Assembly: GCF_001189965.1 (NCBI RefSeq)
Contig: NZ_LFLU01000003.1
Coordinates: 62,001 to 126,000 of the forward strand
From: Herbaspirillum rhizosphaerae
GTDB lineage: Bacteria; Pseudomonadota; Gammaproteobacteria; Burkholderiales; Burkholderiaceae_D
Length of the DNA: 64,000 nt
Reading direction: 5' to 3'
Part shown: positions 26,449-35,260 of the stretch, piece by piece
How the letters are laid out: every line of letters begins with the position of its first letter
Position numbering within the stretch: position 1 is the first letter of the stretch
Notes under the pieces: generated by a model
What the model was told of the DNA's origin: nothing
Databases searched by the model: none
The model's input: the letters and a program-made list of their open reading frames with translations, nothing else
Position numbers and translations under genes: made by a program

Positions 26449-26477
26449 AAAGGAGTCCTATTTGGACTCCTTTTTTT
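26449..26477 (+). terminator. Rho-independent terminator overlapping the end of the convergent lipoprotein gene
   Basis: AAAGGAGTCC and GGACTCCTTT pair around TATTT, ending in seven T residues on the plus strand. The stop codon of the minus-strand gene lies in the loop. Confidence 0.8.
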
Positions 26478-27060
26478 CTGGCTGCGCGATGGGGCCATCC
26501 AATTGCGTCTTGGCAGCTTTGACCGCGTCGTCTTCTCCCGGATCCAGATAGCGTTCCACCGCGCCGAAGAAGCGATCATAGAAATGGCCGGAGCGGATGG
26601 TTTCGCTCGCAACCCGCACCAGCGAATCGTCGCTGGATCCGAATGGCATCGACACCGAACCCAGCACGCCAACGCCGAGACTGGCGGAGTTGTTGGTCTT
26701 TTTCAGCGCGTAGCGATCTTGCGTCGCACTGACAAACAGGGATGCATTGTGGTCCGCCTTGCCGTTGGGAGCGCAGACGATGTGGAAAGCGATTTCCACA
26801 TGCTGGTCGGATTCCGGCTGGAAGCTCTTGGTGCCGTCGACGATATTGGCCTGCGCCTTGCTGATGATGTAGCCCTGACCCAGCAAGGCGCGGCGCGCGG
26901 CTTCGCAGACCGCATTGTCGCTGGCGCCGAAGCTGCGCGAATAAGTGTCGGTTTCGCTGAAGTCTTCCTGATGATAGAACGACGGTTTCGACGTCGAGCA
27001 GCCCGCCAGGCCGACGATCAGCAAAGCGGAAGCGGATAAGGAAGGAAGCAAGCGGTGCAT
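26458..27060 (-). CDS. DUF2242-type lipoprotein
   Basis: The 200-residue product has a lipoprotein signal MHRLLPSLSASALLIVGLAGC with lipobox LAGC. The body is FYHQEDFSETDTYSRSF, NAVCEAARRALLGQGYIISKA, SFQPESDQHVEIAFHIVC and the C-terminal SGHFYDRFFGAVERYL, which matches the betaproteobacterial DUF2242 family as I know it. No function is established. ATG 27060, with GGAGA upstream, is preferred over a start nine codons earlier that would bury the signal peptide. It is probably anchored to the outer membrane. The 27061-27337 gap shows nothing else. Confidence 0.78.
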   Translation of the reverse strand: MHRLLPSLSASALLIVGLAGCSTSKPSFYHQEDFSETDTYSRSFGASDNAVCEAARRALLGQGYIISKAQANIVDGTKSFQPESDQHVEIAFHIVCAPNGKADHNASLFVSATQDRYALKKTNNSASLGVGVLGSVSMPFGSSDDSLVRVASETIRSGHFYDRFFGAVERYLDPGEDDAVKAAKTQLDGPIAQPEKKESK

Positions 27061-27337
27061 GCCGGGAATCTCCACATGGTAGGTCAATGCTGCAATTGTA
27101 AATTATCGGCAAGGTCACAAGTCGAAGCAGAACGTAAGGATCGGTAACAAGTCAGCTCCTCGGCAACATCGTTTCGGACTCCCCGATATACTTGTCATTC
27201 GAATAGTGATGGCATGTGATGGCGTGACAACTTTCATTCGACGTGGCAAAGCGTACTTGAAAGACGCACTTAAGCGTTCTGAAACCTTCGTCATCACCTG
27301 TCCTCAGTATCCTCCCCACGAATAGACCGGAGAAGAC

Positions 27338-28378
27338 ATGGAATCGTTGCAGAAACTGCTAGGCATCAATTTACCGATCATTCAGGCGCCGATGGCCGGC
27401 GTGCAAGGGCATGCGCTGGTTACCGCGGTCTCCAACGCCGGCGGACTCGGTTCTCTGCCGTGCGCGATGCTCACTCCGGACGCCTTGCGCAAGGAGTTGA
27501 CGCTGATCCACGCCGGCACCGACAAGCCGTACAACGTCAACTTCTTTGCCCATATCCCGCCTGAACCGGATGCCGTGCGCGAGGCCACCTGGCGCGCTGC
27601 ACTGGCGCCGTATTACCGCGAGTTCGGCATCGATGCCGACGCCATTCCGACCGGTCCCGGCCGCGCACCATTCACCGAAGAAGCCGCCGAGCTGCTGAGC
27701 GAATTCAAGCCGGCGGTGGTCAGCTTCCATTTCGGCCTGCCCAATGCGGCGCTGCTGGCGCGCGTGCGCAGTTGGGGAGCGAAAGTCTTGTCCACCGCGA
27801 CTACCGTGGCGGAAGCCCGTTGGCTGGAACAGCAGGGCGTCGACGCCATCATTGCGCAAGGTCTGGAGGCGGGCGGGCATCGCGGCTTTTTCCTGTCGCA
27901 CGATATTTCCACGCAGCTCGGCACCTTTGCCTTGCTGCCGCAGATCGCGCGCTCGGTAAAGGTCCCGGTCATTGCGACCGGCGGCATTGTCGACGCTGAA
28001 GGCGTCGCTGCCGCCAAACTGCTGGGCGCGGCAGGCGTGCAAATCGGCACCGCCTACATGCTGACGCCTGAAGCGACCACCAGCGCCATTCATCGCGCGG
28101 TGCTCAAGAGCGATGCGGTGGAACACACCGCGCTGACCAATTTGTTCACCGGCGGGCCGGCGCGCGGCGTGGTCAATCGCCTCATGCGCGAGCTCGGTTC
28201 GCTGAGCCCGGCTGCACCGGCTTTTCCGCTGGCGACTTCCGCCATTGCGCCATTGCGCAGCAAGGCGGAGAGCCAGGGCAGCGGAGATTTTTCGCCCTTA
28301 TGGTCGGGACAGAACGCACGCGGTTGTAAAGAGATTCCTGCTGCCGAGTTGACGCATGCCTTGATGGCCAGGTGGTAA
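27338..28378 (+). CDS. Nitronate monooxygenase family protein (2-nitropropane dioxygenase type)
   Basis: An FMN-binding TIM barrel of 346 residues. It has PIIQAPMAGVQGHALVTAVSNAGGLGSLP at the N-terminus, FHFGLPN, AQGLEAGGHRG, VIATGGIVDAEGVAAAKLLGAAGVQIGTAY and the C-terminal TGGPARGVVN. These are the motifs of class I nitronate monooxygenases, which oxidise propionate 3-nitronate and other alkyl nitronates. AGAAG lies before the ATG. It stands alone. Other barrel members (enoyl reductases) share much of this pattern. Confidence 0.85.
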   Translation: MESLQKLLGINLPIIQAPMAGVQGHALVTAVSNAGGLGSLPCAMLTPDALRKELTLIHAGTDKPYNVNFFAHIPPEPDAVREATWRAALAPYYREFGIDADAIPTGPGRAPFTEEAAELLSEFKPAVVSFHFGLPNAALLARVRSWGAKVLSTATTVAEARWLEQQGVDAIIAQGLEAGGHRGFFLSHDISTQLGTFALLPQIARSVKVPVIATGGIVDAEGVAAAKLLGAAGVQIGTAYMLTPEATTSAIHRAVLKSDAVEHTALTNLFTGGPARGVVNRLMRELGSLSPAAPAFPLATSAIAPLRSKAESQGSGDFSPLWSGQNARGCKEIPAAELTHALMARW

Positions 28379-28673
28379 AGCGCGGCGGCAGGCTGCATTC
28401 CTCGCTGAGGACCTGGACTTGCTGAATAAATTGACCGGGATCAGGCCGATGCAAGAAATTCCCTTGAAACTTCAAAATTATTCATTTCAGTTGCGGAATA
28501 AAGTGTAATGTTTATTGCGTGATATCAATATACTGTACTGAATGCGAGTCACAAGCTTGAAAGAATTGATGCATAGTATGCTGTCGGAGTCTCATGTTAT
28601 ATTTCCGCCTGGAAATTAATAATGCGCTCAGATGGCAGTCAGATTCAAACAACCGACGAGCTAAAAGATAGCG

Positions 28674-28895
28674 ATGGACAAAATAAAGAAAGCGGAGCTG
28701 GAGCGGATCCGCAGGGAGTTGATCAATGCGCATAATCGTGCGGCCTGGCACATGGCGGCGACGATTATCAAGGCATCTCTGGTCAAAGGAGGGATGGATG
28801 AACCTCCGACTGCCAGAGAGTTGGCTGATCTGAACGCCACGATTACCAACTTGCGCAGCGTTGCCGAAGACGCCATTGAGCTGTTGAAGAAGTAG
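28674..28895 (+). CDS. Small helical hypothetical protein
   Basis: A 73-residue, charged, probably all-helical protein (MDKIKKAELERIRRELINAH ... NLRSVAEDAIELLKK). It has no signal peptide or membrane segment and only a weak ribosome-binding site. It ends two nt before the convergent lipoprotein gene. Amino-acid make-up looks protein-like, but no family is recognised. The preceding 28379-28673 region is AT-rich and has no other candidate. Confidence 0.45.
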   Translation: MDKIKKAELERIRRELINAHNRAAWHMAATIIKASLVKGGMDEPPTARELADLNATITNLRSVAEDAIELLKK

Positions 28896-28897
28896 TT

Positions 28898-29152
28898 CTA
28901 CTTCAGACCCTGTCCCGAGAACATCAGTACTTTATTGCCGGCGTATTGCACGCTGACGGAGCTGTCTTTGTCGCGCCATGTACAGCTCGACATGCCCAGT
29001 GCTCCAGAACAATCAGCGGGTTTTCCCAACAATTTTTCAACTTCCTCCTTGGGCATGCCTGCAGATAATTTCGAATAATTTTCTTGGTTAATTTTGCTGC
29101 ACGCCGCTAGCAACAAACAGAAAGACAGTAAGACGGGAAACCGCAGCGACAT
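28898..29152 (-). CDS. Small SmpA/DUF3862-like lipoprotein
   Basis: The 84-residue product has lipoprotein signal MSLRFPVLLSFCLLLAACS with lipobox LAAC. The domain INQENYSKLSAGMPKEEVEKLLGKPADCSG ... CTWRDKDSSVSVQYAGNKVLMFSGQGL resembles the short BamE/SmpA-like fold typical of DUF3862. ATG 29152 has a good AGGAG; an upstream ATG would precede the signal peptide by 12 residues. It is a probable envelope lipoprotein of unknown role. Confidence 0.75.
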   Translation of the reverse strand: MSLRFPVLLSFCLLLAACSKINQENYSKLSAGMPKEEVEKLLGKPADCSGALGMSSCTWRDKDSSVSVQYAGNKVLMFSGQGLK

Positions 29153-29634
29153 GTGAAACTCCTGAAGTGAGAAGGGGATAACTGCCAACGAGAATTTTAG
29201 AAGAGTGCAGGTCTTTCTTGTTCCTCGCTAAAAAGCGATTCTTCAGCGCATACATGGGGTGTCATGTCAGCGGCTTTGCAGCCGCAGACGACAGCTCATT
29301 CGCCTCCGGTGCGAAGCGCAGGCATGAAGCTTGCGCTGGTTCATCAAGGAGAAGGTGTTTGATTCAGCGATGACGGATATTGCTATACAAAAATACTTTG
29401 GAAGTTTCGCTATATAACTTAGGAACGTCTCGCTAATTAGCGATGTCTTTAGAGCATAGGCGAGATATTCGTTATTTTTCTTATGATTGTCGGTATTTTT
29501 TATTAAAAACAATCTTTAAATTGTTGGTTTGCGGCAAAATATTGAAATAATTCGAGGTGCCTTAAAATACCAAGAATAGAAAAAATTAACTATTCGCTCT
29601 CACACTTAACTCGCAAGATACCCGATTACCCAAA
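29153..29634. other. AT-rich gene-free stretch upstream of cheY
   Basis: About 480 nt with falling GC content from 29360 onward. No open frame with a believable ribosome-binding site, no tRNA and no terminator stands out. It must hold the cheY promoter, and I could not match a sigma-28 box there. Confidence 0.5.
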
Positions 29635-30036
29635 ATGGCAGATGACCAATATTTCCTGGTAGTGGATGACTTTTCCACAATGCGGCGCATTGTTACCGGT
29701 TTGCTCAAGGAGCTTGAGTTCACCAAGATGGCCGAAGCCGAAGACGGCTCGGCGGCGATGAAGATTCTGGAAGCCGGCGCGGCGTCGATCACTTTTGTGT
29801 TGACCGACTGGAACATGCCGGTGATGGACGGTCTGGCTTTGCTCAAGAAGATTCGCGCAACGCCATCGCTGGCGCATTTGCCGGTGCTGATGATCACTGC
29901 CGAAGCAAAGAAGGAAAATATCGTTGAAGCGGCGCAAGCCGGTGCGGACGGCTATATCGTCAAGCCGTTCAATGCGGCGACGCTGAAAGAAAAGATCGAG
30001 AAGATTTTGTCGCGACGTGCAAGTATGGCGGGCTGA
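29635..30036 (+). CDS. cheY: Chemotaxis response regulator CheY
   Basis: A 133-residue single receiver domain closely following Che[14 protein letters not shown], the phospho-acceptor D58 in [12 protein letters not shown], the switch Thr in LMITAEA, and the conserved Lys in YIVKPF. Phospho-CheY binds the flagellar motor switch to change rotation. It stands alone here rather than in a che operon, so the gene may be a second CheY. The identification of the family is secure; its role as the main CheY is not. Confidence 0.9.
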   Translation: MADDQYFLVVDDFSTMRRIVTGLLKELEFTKMAEAEDGSAAMKILEAGAASITFVLTDWNMPVMDGLALLKKIRATPSLAHLPVLMITAEAKKENIVEAAQAGADGYIVKPFNAATLKEKIEKILSRRASMAG

Positions 30037-30110
30037 CCGCCATCCGGACGCGCCGGCAGGAAAGCGCGTCCCTGTTTTTCAGCAGGTGCTGCCGGAAAAC
30101 CTGGTTGGAC

Positions 30111-30299
30111 TCAGCTGGAAATGGAGAAGTAGGCGCGAATGTCGCCCGGCGTCCATGATTTGACAACGACGCCATCGAGCAGCACACGATATTCGCTGTG
30201 CTGCGCGCCACCCGCAACCTCGACCGTGCGGCTCTGAAGCAAATACTCAACATTGTTGATGATGGTCGGCAGTTCAACGCAATCGTGACCGTCAGGCAT
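30111..30299 (-). CDS. Small hypothetical protein (62 aa)
   Basis: MPDGHDCVELPTIINNVEYL then VLLDGVVVKSWTPGDIRAYF; acidic, soluble, and with a mixed beta/alpha look. ATG 30299 follows GGGAGAG, a good ribosome-binding site. It overlaps the preceding minus-strand frame by 8 nt, so the two may be translationally coupled. No family is recognised. Confidence 0.55.
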   Translation of the reverse strand: MPDGHDCVELPTIINNVEYLLQSRTVEVAGGAQHSEYRVLLDGVVVKSWTPGDIRAYFSISS

Positions 30300-30513
30300 T
30301 CTGTAACTCTCCCTTGAATAACAAAATCGTAGCACGAAGCAGATGTCGGGCGCAGGTCAACTTGTGTAAATCGGGTGAAATATTTTCGTTTCGTTGCCGT
30401 GCTGCTTGAGACATCAACAACAAATGTGCAACCTGGCAACTGAATCTGCACATTTCATTGTCATTGAGATCATCTGCGGCATGGCTGGCGCTGCTCGGCT
30501 GTTCCGTCATCAT
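30292..30513 (-). CDS. Small hypothetical protein upstream of the 62-aa protein gene
   Basis: A 73-residue Leu/Ala/Arg-rich frame (ending LTCARHLLRATILLFKGELQNA) whose stop overlaps the next gene's start region. The ribosome-binding site is weak and no family is recognised. Coupling to the downstream gene is the main argument for it. Confidence 0.35.
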   Translation of the reverse strand: MMTEQPSSASHAADDLNDNEMCRFSCQVAHLLLMSQAARQRNENISPDLHKLTCARHLLRATILLFKGELQNA

Positions 30514-30748
30514 GCCGACTCGGCGTAAAAATCAGAAGCGCAAAGTTTTCATCTGTGCAGAGGTTTTTTGAGGGCATGCCAAGCATGCGCTTGCGACTTC
30601 TTCCGGGTCATTTTCTTTGCAAAACTTTTCAGCGTTTTACGCCGCGCTGACGAACTTCTCCCGCGCTTCTTTTTATACTCGCTTCCATACACGAAACGTT
30701 GCGTCTCTCGACGCGATGAAGTCGTGTCGATCAGACGCGAGGAAGAGC

Positions 30749-30850
30749 ATGATGACCTTCGATTGGCTCTTGCATGTGTTGGCGATATTGGCGGTGGGGG
30801 TGCTGCCGGCAGTCCTGTGGGTGGTGGCAAACCAGGATTTGAGCAGATAG
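30749..30850 (+). CDS. 33-residue single-span membrane protein
   Basis: MMTFDWLLHVLAILAVGVLP then AVLWVVANQDLSR: one hydrophobic helix of about 20 residues with short polar ends. The start lies six nt behind GAGGAAGAG. No known family is recognised. It is followed 81 nt later by another one-helix small protein of the same design. Confidence 0.5.
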   Translation: MMTFDWLLHVLAILAVGVLPAVLWVVANQDLSR

Positions 30851-30931
30851 GCGCTTGCGGCATCCGGATACGGAAAGACAAAGCGCAGCGCCGGGTGGGA
30901 AACGCGGCGTCATTTTTCAGCAGGAGCAGTC

Positions 30932-31048
30932 ATGAAGCATTTTCAGCAAATCGCATTGACCGTTGTCGCAGGCATCGGCCTGATACTTGTGATGGGAACA
31001 CTGTTGCTTATCGCCGCAACGGAACCGATCTATCCCTTCAGCACGTAA
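30932..31048 (+). CDS. 38-residue single-span membrane protein
   Basis: MKHFQQIALTVVAGIGLILV followed by MGTLLLIAATEPIYPFST: a single transmembrane helix with a basic N-terminus and a short exported tail. CAGGAG sits seven nt before the ATG. It lies in tandem with the 33-residue protein. Function is unknown. Confidence 0.5.
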   Translation: MKHFQQIALTVVAGIGLILVMGTLLLIAATEPIYPFST

Positions 31049-31228
31049 GGTTTGTTTGCCTCAGCCCGCCGGCAATCGGCAGGCTTGGTTTTCCGGGACA
31101 TGGCGCCTCCGGGGAGCGGCAACAATGCCTGGCAGGGATCCTGCTTGTTGCCGGGGATCGCTGTAAGATGTGTGCCTGCATGCAATATGCTGACACCTCC
31201 CGGCCGCTCAGAAAACCGATCAAATCTC

Positions 31229-32551
31229 ATGTCTCTTACTTCGTCACCTTCGTCCGGTCATTCGTCGTCACCGTCTTCAGTCCCTCGCCGCGTCGTCATC
31301 ATCGGCGCCGGCGCCATCGGCGCGATGAGCGCATTGCACGCACTCGATCAGGGTTTGCAAGTCACCATCGTCGACCCGGGCAAGCCCGGCGGCGAGCATG
31401 CATCGAGCTACGGTAATGCCGGATGGCTGTCGTCGCATTCCATCTTGCCGCCATCCGAACCAGGCGTCTGGAAGAAGGTGCCGGGTTTCCTGCTCGATCC
31501 CTTGGGGCCGCTGTCGATACGCTGGCGCTATCTGCCGCGCACCTTGCCATGGCTGCTGCGCTATCTGATTGCCGGCTCGACGGAGGCGCGCATCACCGGG
31601 ACGGCCAAGGCCTTGCGCACGCTGCTGGCCGGTGCTGCGCCCTTGCATCGGCAGATTGCGGACAAGGCCGGCGTCGGAGAACTGATTGAGCTCACCGGCT
31701 TGTTGCACGTCTACCGTTCGCGCCAGCACTTTGAAAGCGACGCGCGAGGCTGGCGCATCCGCCGTGAATTAGGCATAGGGTGGGAAGAGTTGGAGGCGAA
31801 CGAGTTGCGTAGGCGCGAGCCTGACCTGGATCCCGGTTACGGATTCGGCGTCTTCATCCATGAAGCCGGACATTGCCGCAACCCCGGCGCGTATATCGCC
31901 GCCCTGGTCCAGCATGCCTGCGACCGCGGCGCACGCCTGCGCGCGGTCAAGGCGACGGGATTCCGTTTTGCCGGCGACCGTCTGGCCGCAGTGCAAACCG
32001 AAGAGGGCGAGATCGTCTGCGACGCCGCCGTGATCGCCGCCGGCGCGCAGGCAAAAATGCTGGCCGCACAAGCGGGCGACAAGGTGCCGCTGGAAACCGA
32101 ACGCGGCTATCACGCCATGGTGGAAGATCCGGAAGGCCGTCCGCGCACGCCGATGATGATCATGGACCGCAAGGTGATCGCCACGCAGACTGAGCTCGGT
32201 TTGCGCGTGGCGGGGCAGGTCGAGATCGCCTCCTTCGAGGCTGAGCCCGATTGGCGTCGTGCCGAGATCATGCGCGACCTTGCCCTGCAACTCTTTCCTG
32301 CATTGCCGCGCGACCTGCCGGCCAGCCGCGTGCGCTACTGGCTGGGGCGGCGTCCCAGTATGCCCGACGGTTTGCCCTGCATCGGTCCGTCGACGCGCAG
32401 TACGGACGTGATCCACGCCTTCGGCCACGGCCATATCGGACTCGGCACATCGGCGAGAACCGGCCGCCTGGTCGCTCAGTTATTGACAGGGCAGGCTGCA
32501 GAAATCGATCTGGCGCCGTTCAGCGCGCAGCGCTTCCAGATGAAGAAGTGA
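31229..32551 (+). CDS. FAD-dependent D-amino-acid dehydrogenase-like oxidoreductase (DadA family)
   Basis: The 440-residue product has the dinucleotide-binding motif VVIIGAGAIGAMSALHAL at about residues 22-40 and the DAO-family fold through GLLHVYRS, HEAGHCRNPGAYIAAL, and the C-terminal FAD-contact stretch HAFGHGHIGLGTSARTGRLVAQLLTG. Such enzymes oxidise D-amino acids or related amines. The start at ATG 31229 leaves a short Ser-rich lead; the frame upstream shows no homology. It converges with xylD and is probably unrelated to xylose use. Confidence 0.82.
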   Translation: MSLTSSPSSGHSSSPSSVPRRVVIIGAGAIGAMSALHALDQGLQVTIVDPGKPGGEHASSYGNAGWLSSHSILPPSEPGVWKKVPGFLLDPLGPLSIRWRYLPRTLPWLLRYLIAGSTEARITGTAKALRTLLAGAAPLHRQIADKAGVGELIELTGLLHVYRSRQHFESDARGWRIRRELGIGWEELEANELRRREPDLDPGYGFGVFIHEAGHCRNPGAYIAALVQHACDRGARLRAVKATGFRFAGDRLAAVQTEEGEIVCDAAVIAAGAQAKMLAAQAGDKVPLETERGYHAMVEDPEGRPRTPMMIMDRKVIATQTELGLRVAGQVEIASFEAEPDWRRAEIMRDLALQLFPALPRDLPASRVRYWLGRRPSMPDGLPCIGPSTRSTDVIHAFGHGHIGLGTSARTGRLVAQLLTGQAAEIDLAPFSAQRFQMKK

Positions 32552-32597
32552 ATCAGCAGGCCGGCCCCGATGATGCTCATCCGGGGCCGGCAGCTGC

Positions 32598-34379
32598 TTA
32601 GTGGTTATGACGCGGCAAGACCTTCGCCACGCCCTGATACTTGACCGCCAGTTCCATGCACGCGCCGGTTTCCAACTGGCCGACGGTGCTGCGATAAATC
32701 TCCTGCCACGGCGTCTGGCTTGGCGGCACGGCAGGGATGCCTTCCGCCTTGCGCTTGGTCAGCTCATCATCACTGATCAGCATGTCGCAACGTCCGCTGT
32801 TGAGGTCGATACGCACCTTGTCGCCATCGCGCAAATACGCCAGACCGCCACCGACGGCGCTTTCCGGCGATGCATTGAGGATGGATGGGCTATCCGAAGT
32901 GCCTGACTGGCGACCGTCGCCCAGCGTCGGCAGCGTGGTGATGCCACGGCGCAGCAGCGCATCAGGCGGTTGCATGTTGACCACTTCTGCCGATCCCGGC
33001 CAGCCGACCGGACCCGCGCCGCGAATCACCAGGATGGTGTTTTCATCGATGCCCAATGCCGGATCGTTGATGCGCGCATGGTAATCGTCGGAACCGTCGA
33101 ACACCGCCGCCTTGCATTCGAAGATGCCTTCGCTGCCCGGCGTGTTCAGGTAGCGCTCGCGGAAGGTATCCGAGATGACGCTGGTTTTCATGATCGCGAA
33201 ATCGAACAGATTGCCCTTCAACACCAGGAAGCCGGCGCGTTCGCGCAGCGGCGCTTCAAAACGGAACACCACTTCACGGTCGTGGCTCTCGCGGCCTTCC
33301 AGGTTTTGCACCATGGTCTTGCCGGTGACGGTGAGGCGGTCGGAACGCAGCTTGCCGGCCTGTTGCAATTCCCACATGATGGCCGGCACGCCGCCGGCGC
33401 GGTGGAAACGCTCGCCCAGATATTTGCCGGCCGGCTGCATGTTGAGCAGTAGCGGCACGTCGTAGCCGTATTCCATCCAGTCGTCGGAATGCAGCTCCAC
33501 ACCCGCGTGGCGCGCCATCGCCATGATATGCGGCTGCGCGTTGGTCGAGCCGCCGATGGCGGCATTGACCACGATCGCATCGAGGAAGGCCTCGCGCGTC
33601 AGGATCGCCGACGGACGCAGGTCTTCGTGCGCCATGCCGACGATGCGGCGACCGGTTTCGTAGGCCATCTGGCCGCGCTCGCGATACGGCGCAGGAATCG
33701 CGGAGCAACCGGTCAGCGACATGCCGAGCGCTTCGGCCATGGCGTTCATGGTGGAGGCCGTGCCCATGGTGTTGCAGTGGCCGGAAGAAGGGGCCGACGC
33801 CGCCGCGATCTCCAGGAATTTTTCATTGTCGATGAGGCCTGCCGACAACTGGCGGCGGCCCTTCCAGATCGCCGCGCCGGAGCCGACCAGTTCGCCGTCC
33901 ATCCAGCCGTCGAGCATCGGTCCGCCCGACAGCACGATGGCAGGGATGTCCACGGTGGACGCCGCCATGATCTGCGCCGGCGTGGTCTTGTCGCAGCCGG
34001 TCGTCAGGACCACCGCATCGATAGGGTAGCCGTGCAGGATTTCCACCAGGCCGAGATAAGACAGATTGCGGTCGATCGCTGCAGTGGGGCGGCGGCAGTT
34101 TTCAAAAATCGGATGCAGCGGGAACTCCATCGGGATGCCGCCCGCATCGCGGATGCCGTCGCGCACGCGGCGCGCCAGTTCGAGGTGGATGCGGTTGCAC
34201 GGGCTGATGTCGCTGCCGCTCTGCGCGATGCCGATGATCGGCCGGCCGGAACGCAATTCTTCGGCGGTGATGCCGTAGTTCATGAAGCGCTCGAGGTAGA
34301 GCGCGGTCATGTCGATATGGTCGGGATTGTCGAACCAGTCCTGGGAGCGGAACCGGCGGGGTGTCTGTTGATTCTTCAC
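32598..34379 (-). CDS. xylD: D-xylonate dehydratase (IlvD/Edd family)
   Basis: Converts D-xylonate to 2-keto-3-deoxy-D-xylonate in the Weimberg pathway. The 593-residue protein shows RFRSQDWFDNPDHIDMTALY, the iron-sulfur ligands in TGCDKTTPA and GHCNTMGTAS, PAPYRERGQMAYETG, and ends VAKVLPRHNH. It closely follows Caulobacter XylD from end to end. It starts at GTG 34379, overlapping the lactonase stop by 4 nt. Last gene of the xylX-B-C-D run. Confidence 0.93.
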   Translation of the reverse strand: MKNQQTPRRFRSQDWFDNPDHIDMTALYLERFMNYGITAEELRSGRPIIGIAQSGSDISPCNRIHLELARRVRDGIRDAGGIPMEFPLHPIFENCRRPTAAIDRNLSYLGLVEILHGYPIDAVVLTTGCDKTTPAQIMAASTVDIPAIVLSGGPMLDGWMDGELVGSGAAIWKGRRQLSAGLIDNEKFLEIAAASAPSSGHCNTMGTASTMNAMAEALGMSLTGCSAIPAPYRERGQMAYETGRRIVGMAHEDLRPSAILTREAFLDAIVVNAAIGGSTNAQPHIMAMARHAGVELHSDDWMEYGYDVPLLLNMQPAGKYLGERFHRAGGVPAIMWELQQAGKLRSDRLTVTGKTMVQNLEGRESHDREVVFRFEAPLRERAGFLVLKGNLFDFAIMKTSVISDTFRERYLNTPGSEGIFECKAAVFDGSDDYHARINDPALGIDENTILVIRGAGPVGWPGSAEVVNMQPPDALLRRGITTLPTLGDGRQSGTSDSPSILNASPESAVGGGLAYLRDGDKVRIDLNSGRCDMLISDDELTKRKAEGIPAVPPSQTPWQEIYRSTVGQLETGACMELAVKYQGVAKVLPRHNH

Positions 34380-35260
34380 TTCTTTGCCTCTGTTGATAGG
34401 TGATGTTGAGCCAGGCCCGGCGTGTCGGCGATGAAGGAAAACAGTCCTCCTGCAAGCGGCTGCCTTCTCCGCTCTTCAGGCGACAATCCTTTCCATGCCG
34501 TTGTGACATGGACCGTCCGCAAATCGTTGCCGCCAAAGACCAGTTTGGTCACATTGGCGCAAGGGAAGGGGATCACTCCCGCCAGCTCTCCGGCAGGCGA
34601 GAAGCGCTCAATGCGCCACCCGCCGAACAAGGCGACCCAGAGAAAACCCTCGGCATCGACCGCCATGCCATCGGGATAGCCGCTGCCTTCGATATGTACG
34701 AACGGACGCTTGCGTGACAATGTTCCTGCAGCGTCGACATCGAAAGCATATACCGTTCGCTGCAATGTGTCCGTGTGATAGAGCGTTTTCCCATCGGGAC
34801 TCATGGCCGGGCCGTTGGTGATGACGTAGCCGCGATCCTGCGCCTGCGGCGCGAGCGATCGTTCCCAGCGATACAGCACGCCGCTAGGGCGACGCTCGTC
34901 ATTGTCCATCGTGCCGAACCAGAGCCGTCCCCGGCTGTCGACGAAACCGTCGTTGAGGCGATTGCCGGGCAAGTGTTGTTCAACCGGCTGGATCAGCGAG
35001 AAGTCGCCGCTGTCCGGGTTGAACCGATAGAGACCGCCTTGCAGTCCGCAGACAAAACCGCCGTCGTCGCCGGGCACGATGAAGCCCGGCGCATGCGGCG
35101 TCTCCCAGCTTTGGCGCCGGGTGCCGTCGGCGGCACAGCGATGGATCGCCTTGCCCTTGATGTCGACGAAGTAGAGCGCCTGGTCCCGGGCATGCCAGAT
35201 CGGGCCTTCGCCCAGTTCGGCGCCGGCCAGCCAGATGCAGACGGGGGCCGCGTCAGTCAT
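34376..35260 (-). CDS. xylC: Xylono-1,4-lactonase (SMP-30/gluconolactonase family)
   Basis: The 294-residue beta-propeller begins with the metal-site motif LGEGPIWHARDQALYFVDI. It contains RLNDGFVDSRGRLWFGTMDN and VITNGPAMSPDGKTLYHTD, with the calcium/zinc ligands of the SMP-30 family, then GYPDGMAVDAEGFLWVALFG. It hydrolyses the lactone made by xylose dehydrogenase. ATG 35260 overlaps the SDR stop as ATGA; the longer upstream frame lies antiparallel to no homology and is discarded. Confidence 0.9.
   Translation of the reverse strand: MTDAAPVCIWLAGAELGEGPIWHARDQALYFVDIKGKAIHRCAADGTRRQSWETPHAPGFIVPGDDGGFVCGLQGGLYRFNPDSGDFSLIQPVEQHLPGNRLNDGFVDSRGRLWFGTMDNDERRPSGVLYRWERSLAPQAQDRGYVITNGPAMSPDGKTLYHTDTLQRTVYAFDVDAAGTLSRKRPFVHIEGSGYPDGMAVDAEGFLWVALFGGWRIERFSPAGELAGVIPFPCANVTKLVFGGNDLRTVHVTTAWKGLSPEERRRQPLAGGLFSFIADTPGLAQHHLSTEAKK

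Noticed and set aside
29540..29634. Possible sigma-28 promoter before cheY (CCCGATTA-like -10)
   Set aside because: No acceptable -35 at 11-nt spacing.
30568..31416. 282-codon plus-strand open frame spanning 30568-31416
   Set aside because: Ser/Arg/Cys-rich, no ribosome-binding site, crosses the start of the DadA-like gene; the short frames with good Shine-Dalgarno sequences are preferred.
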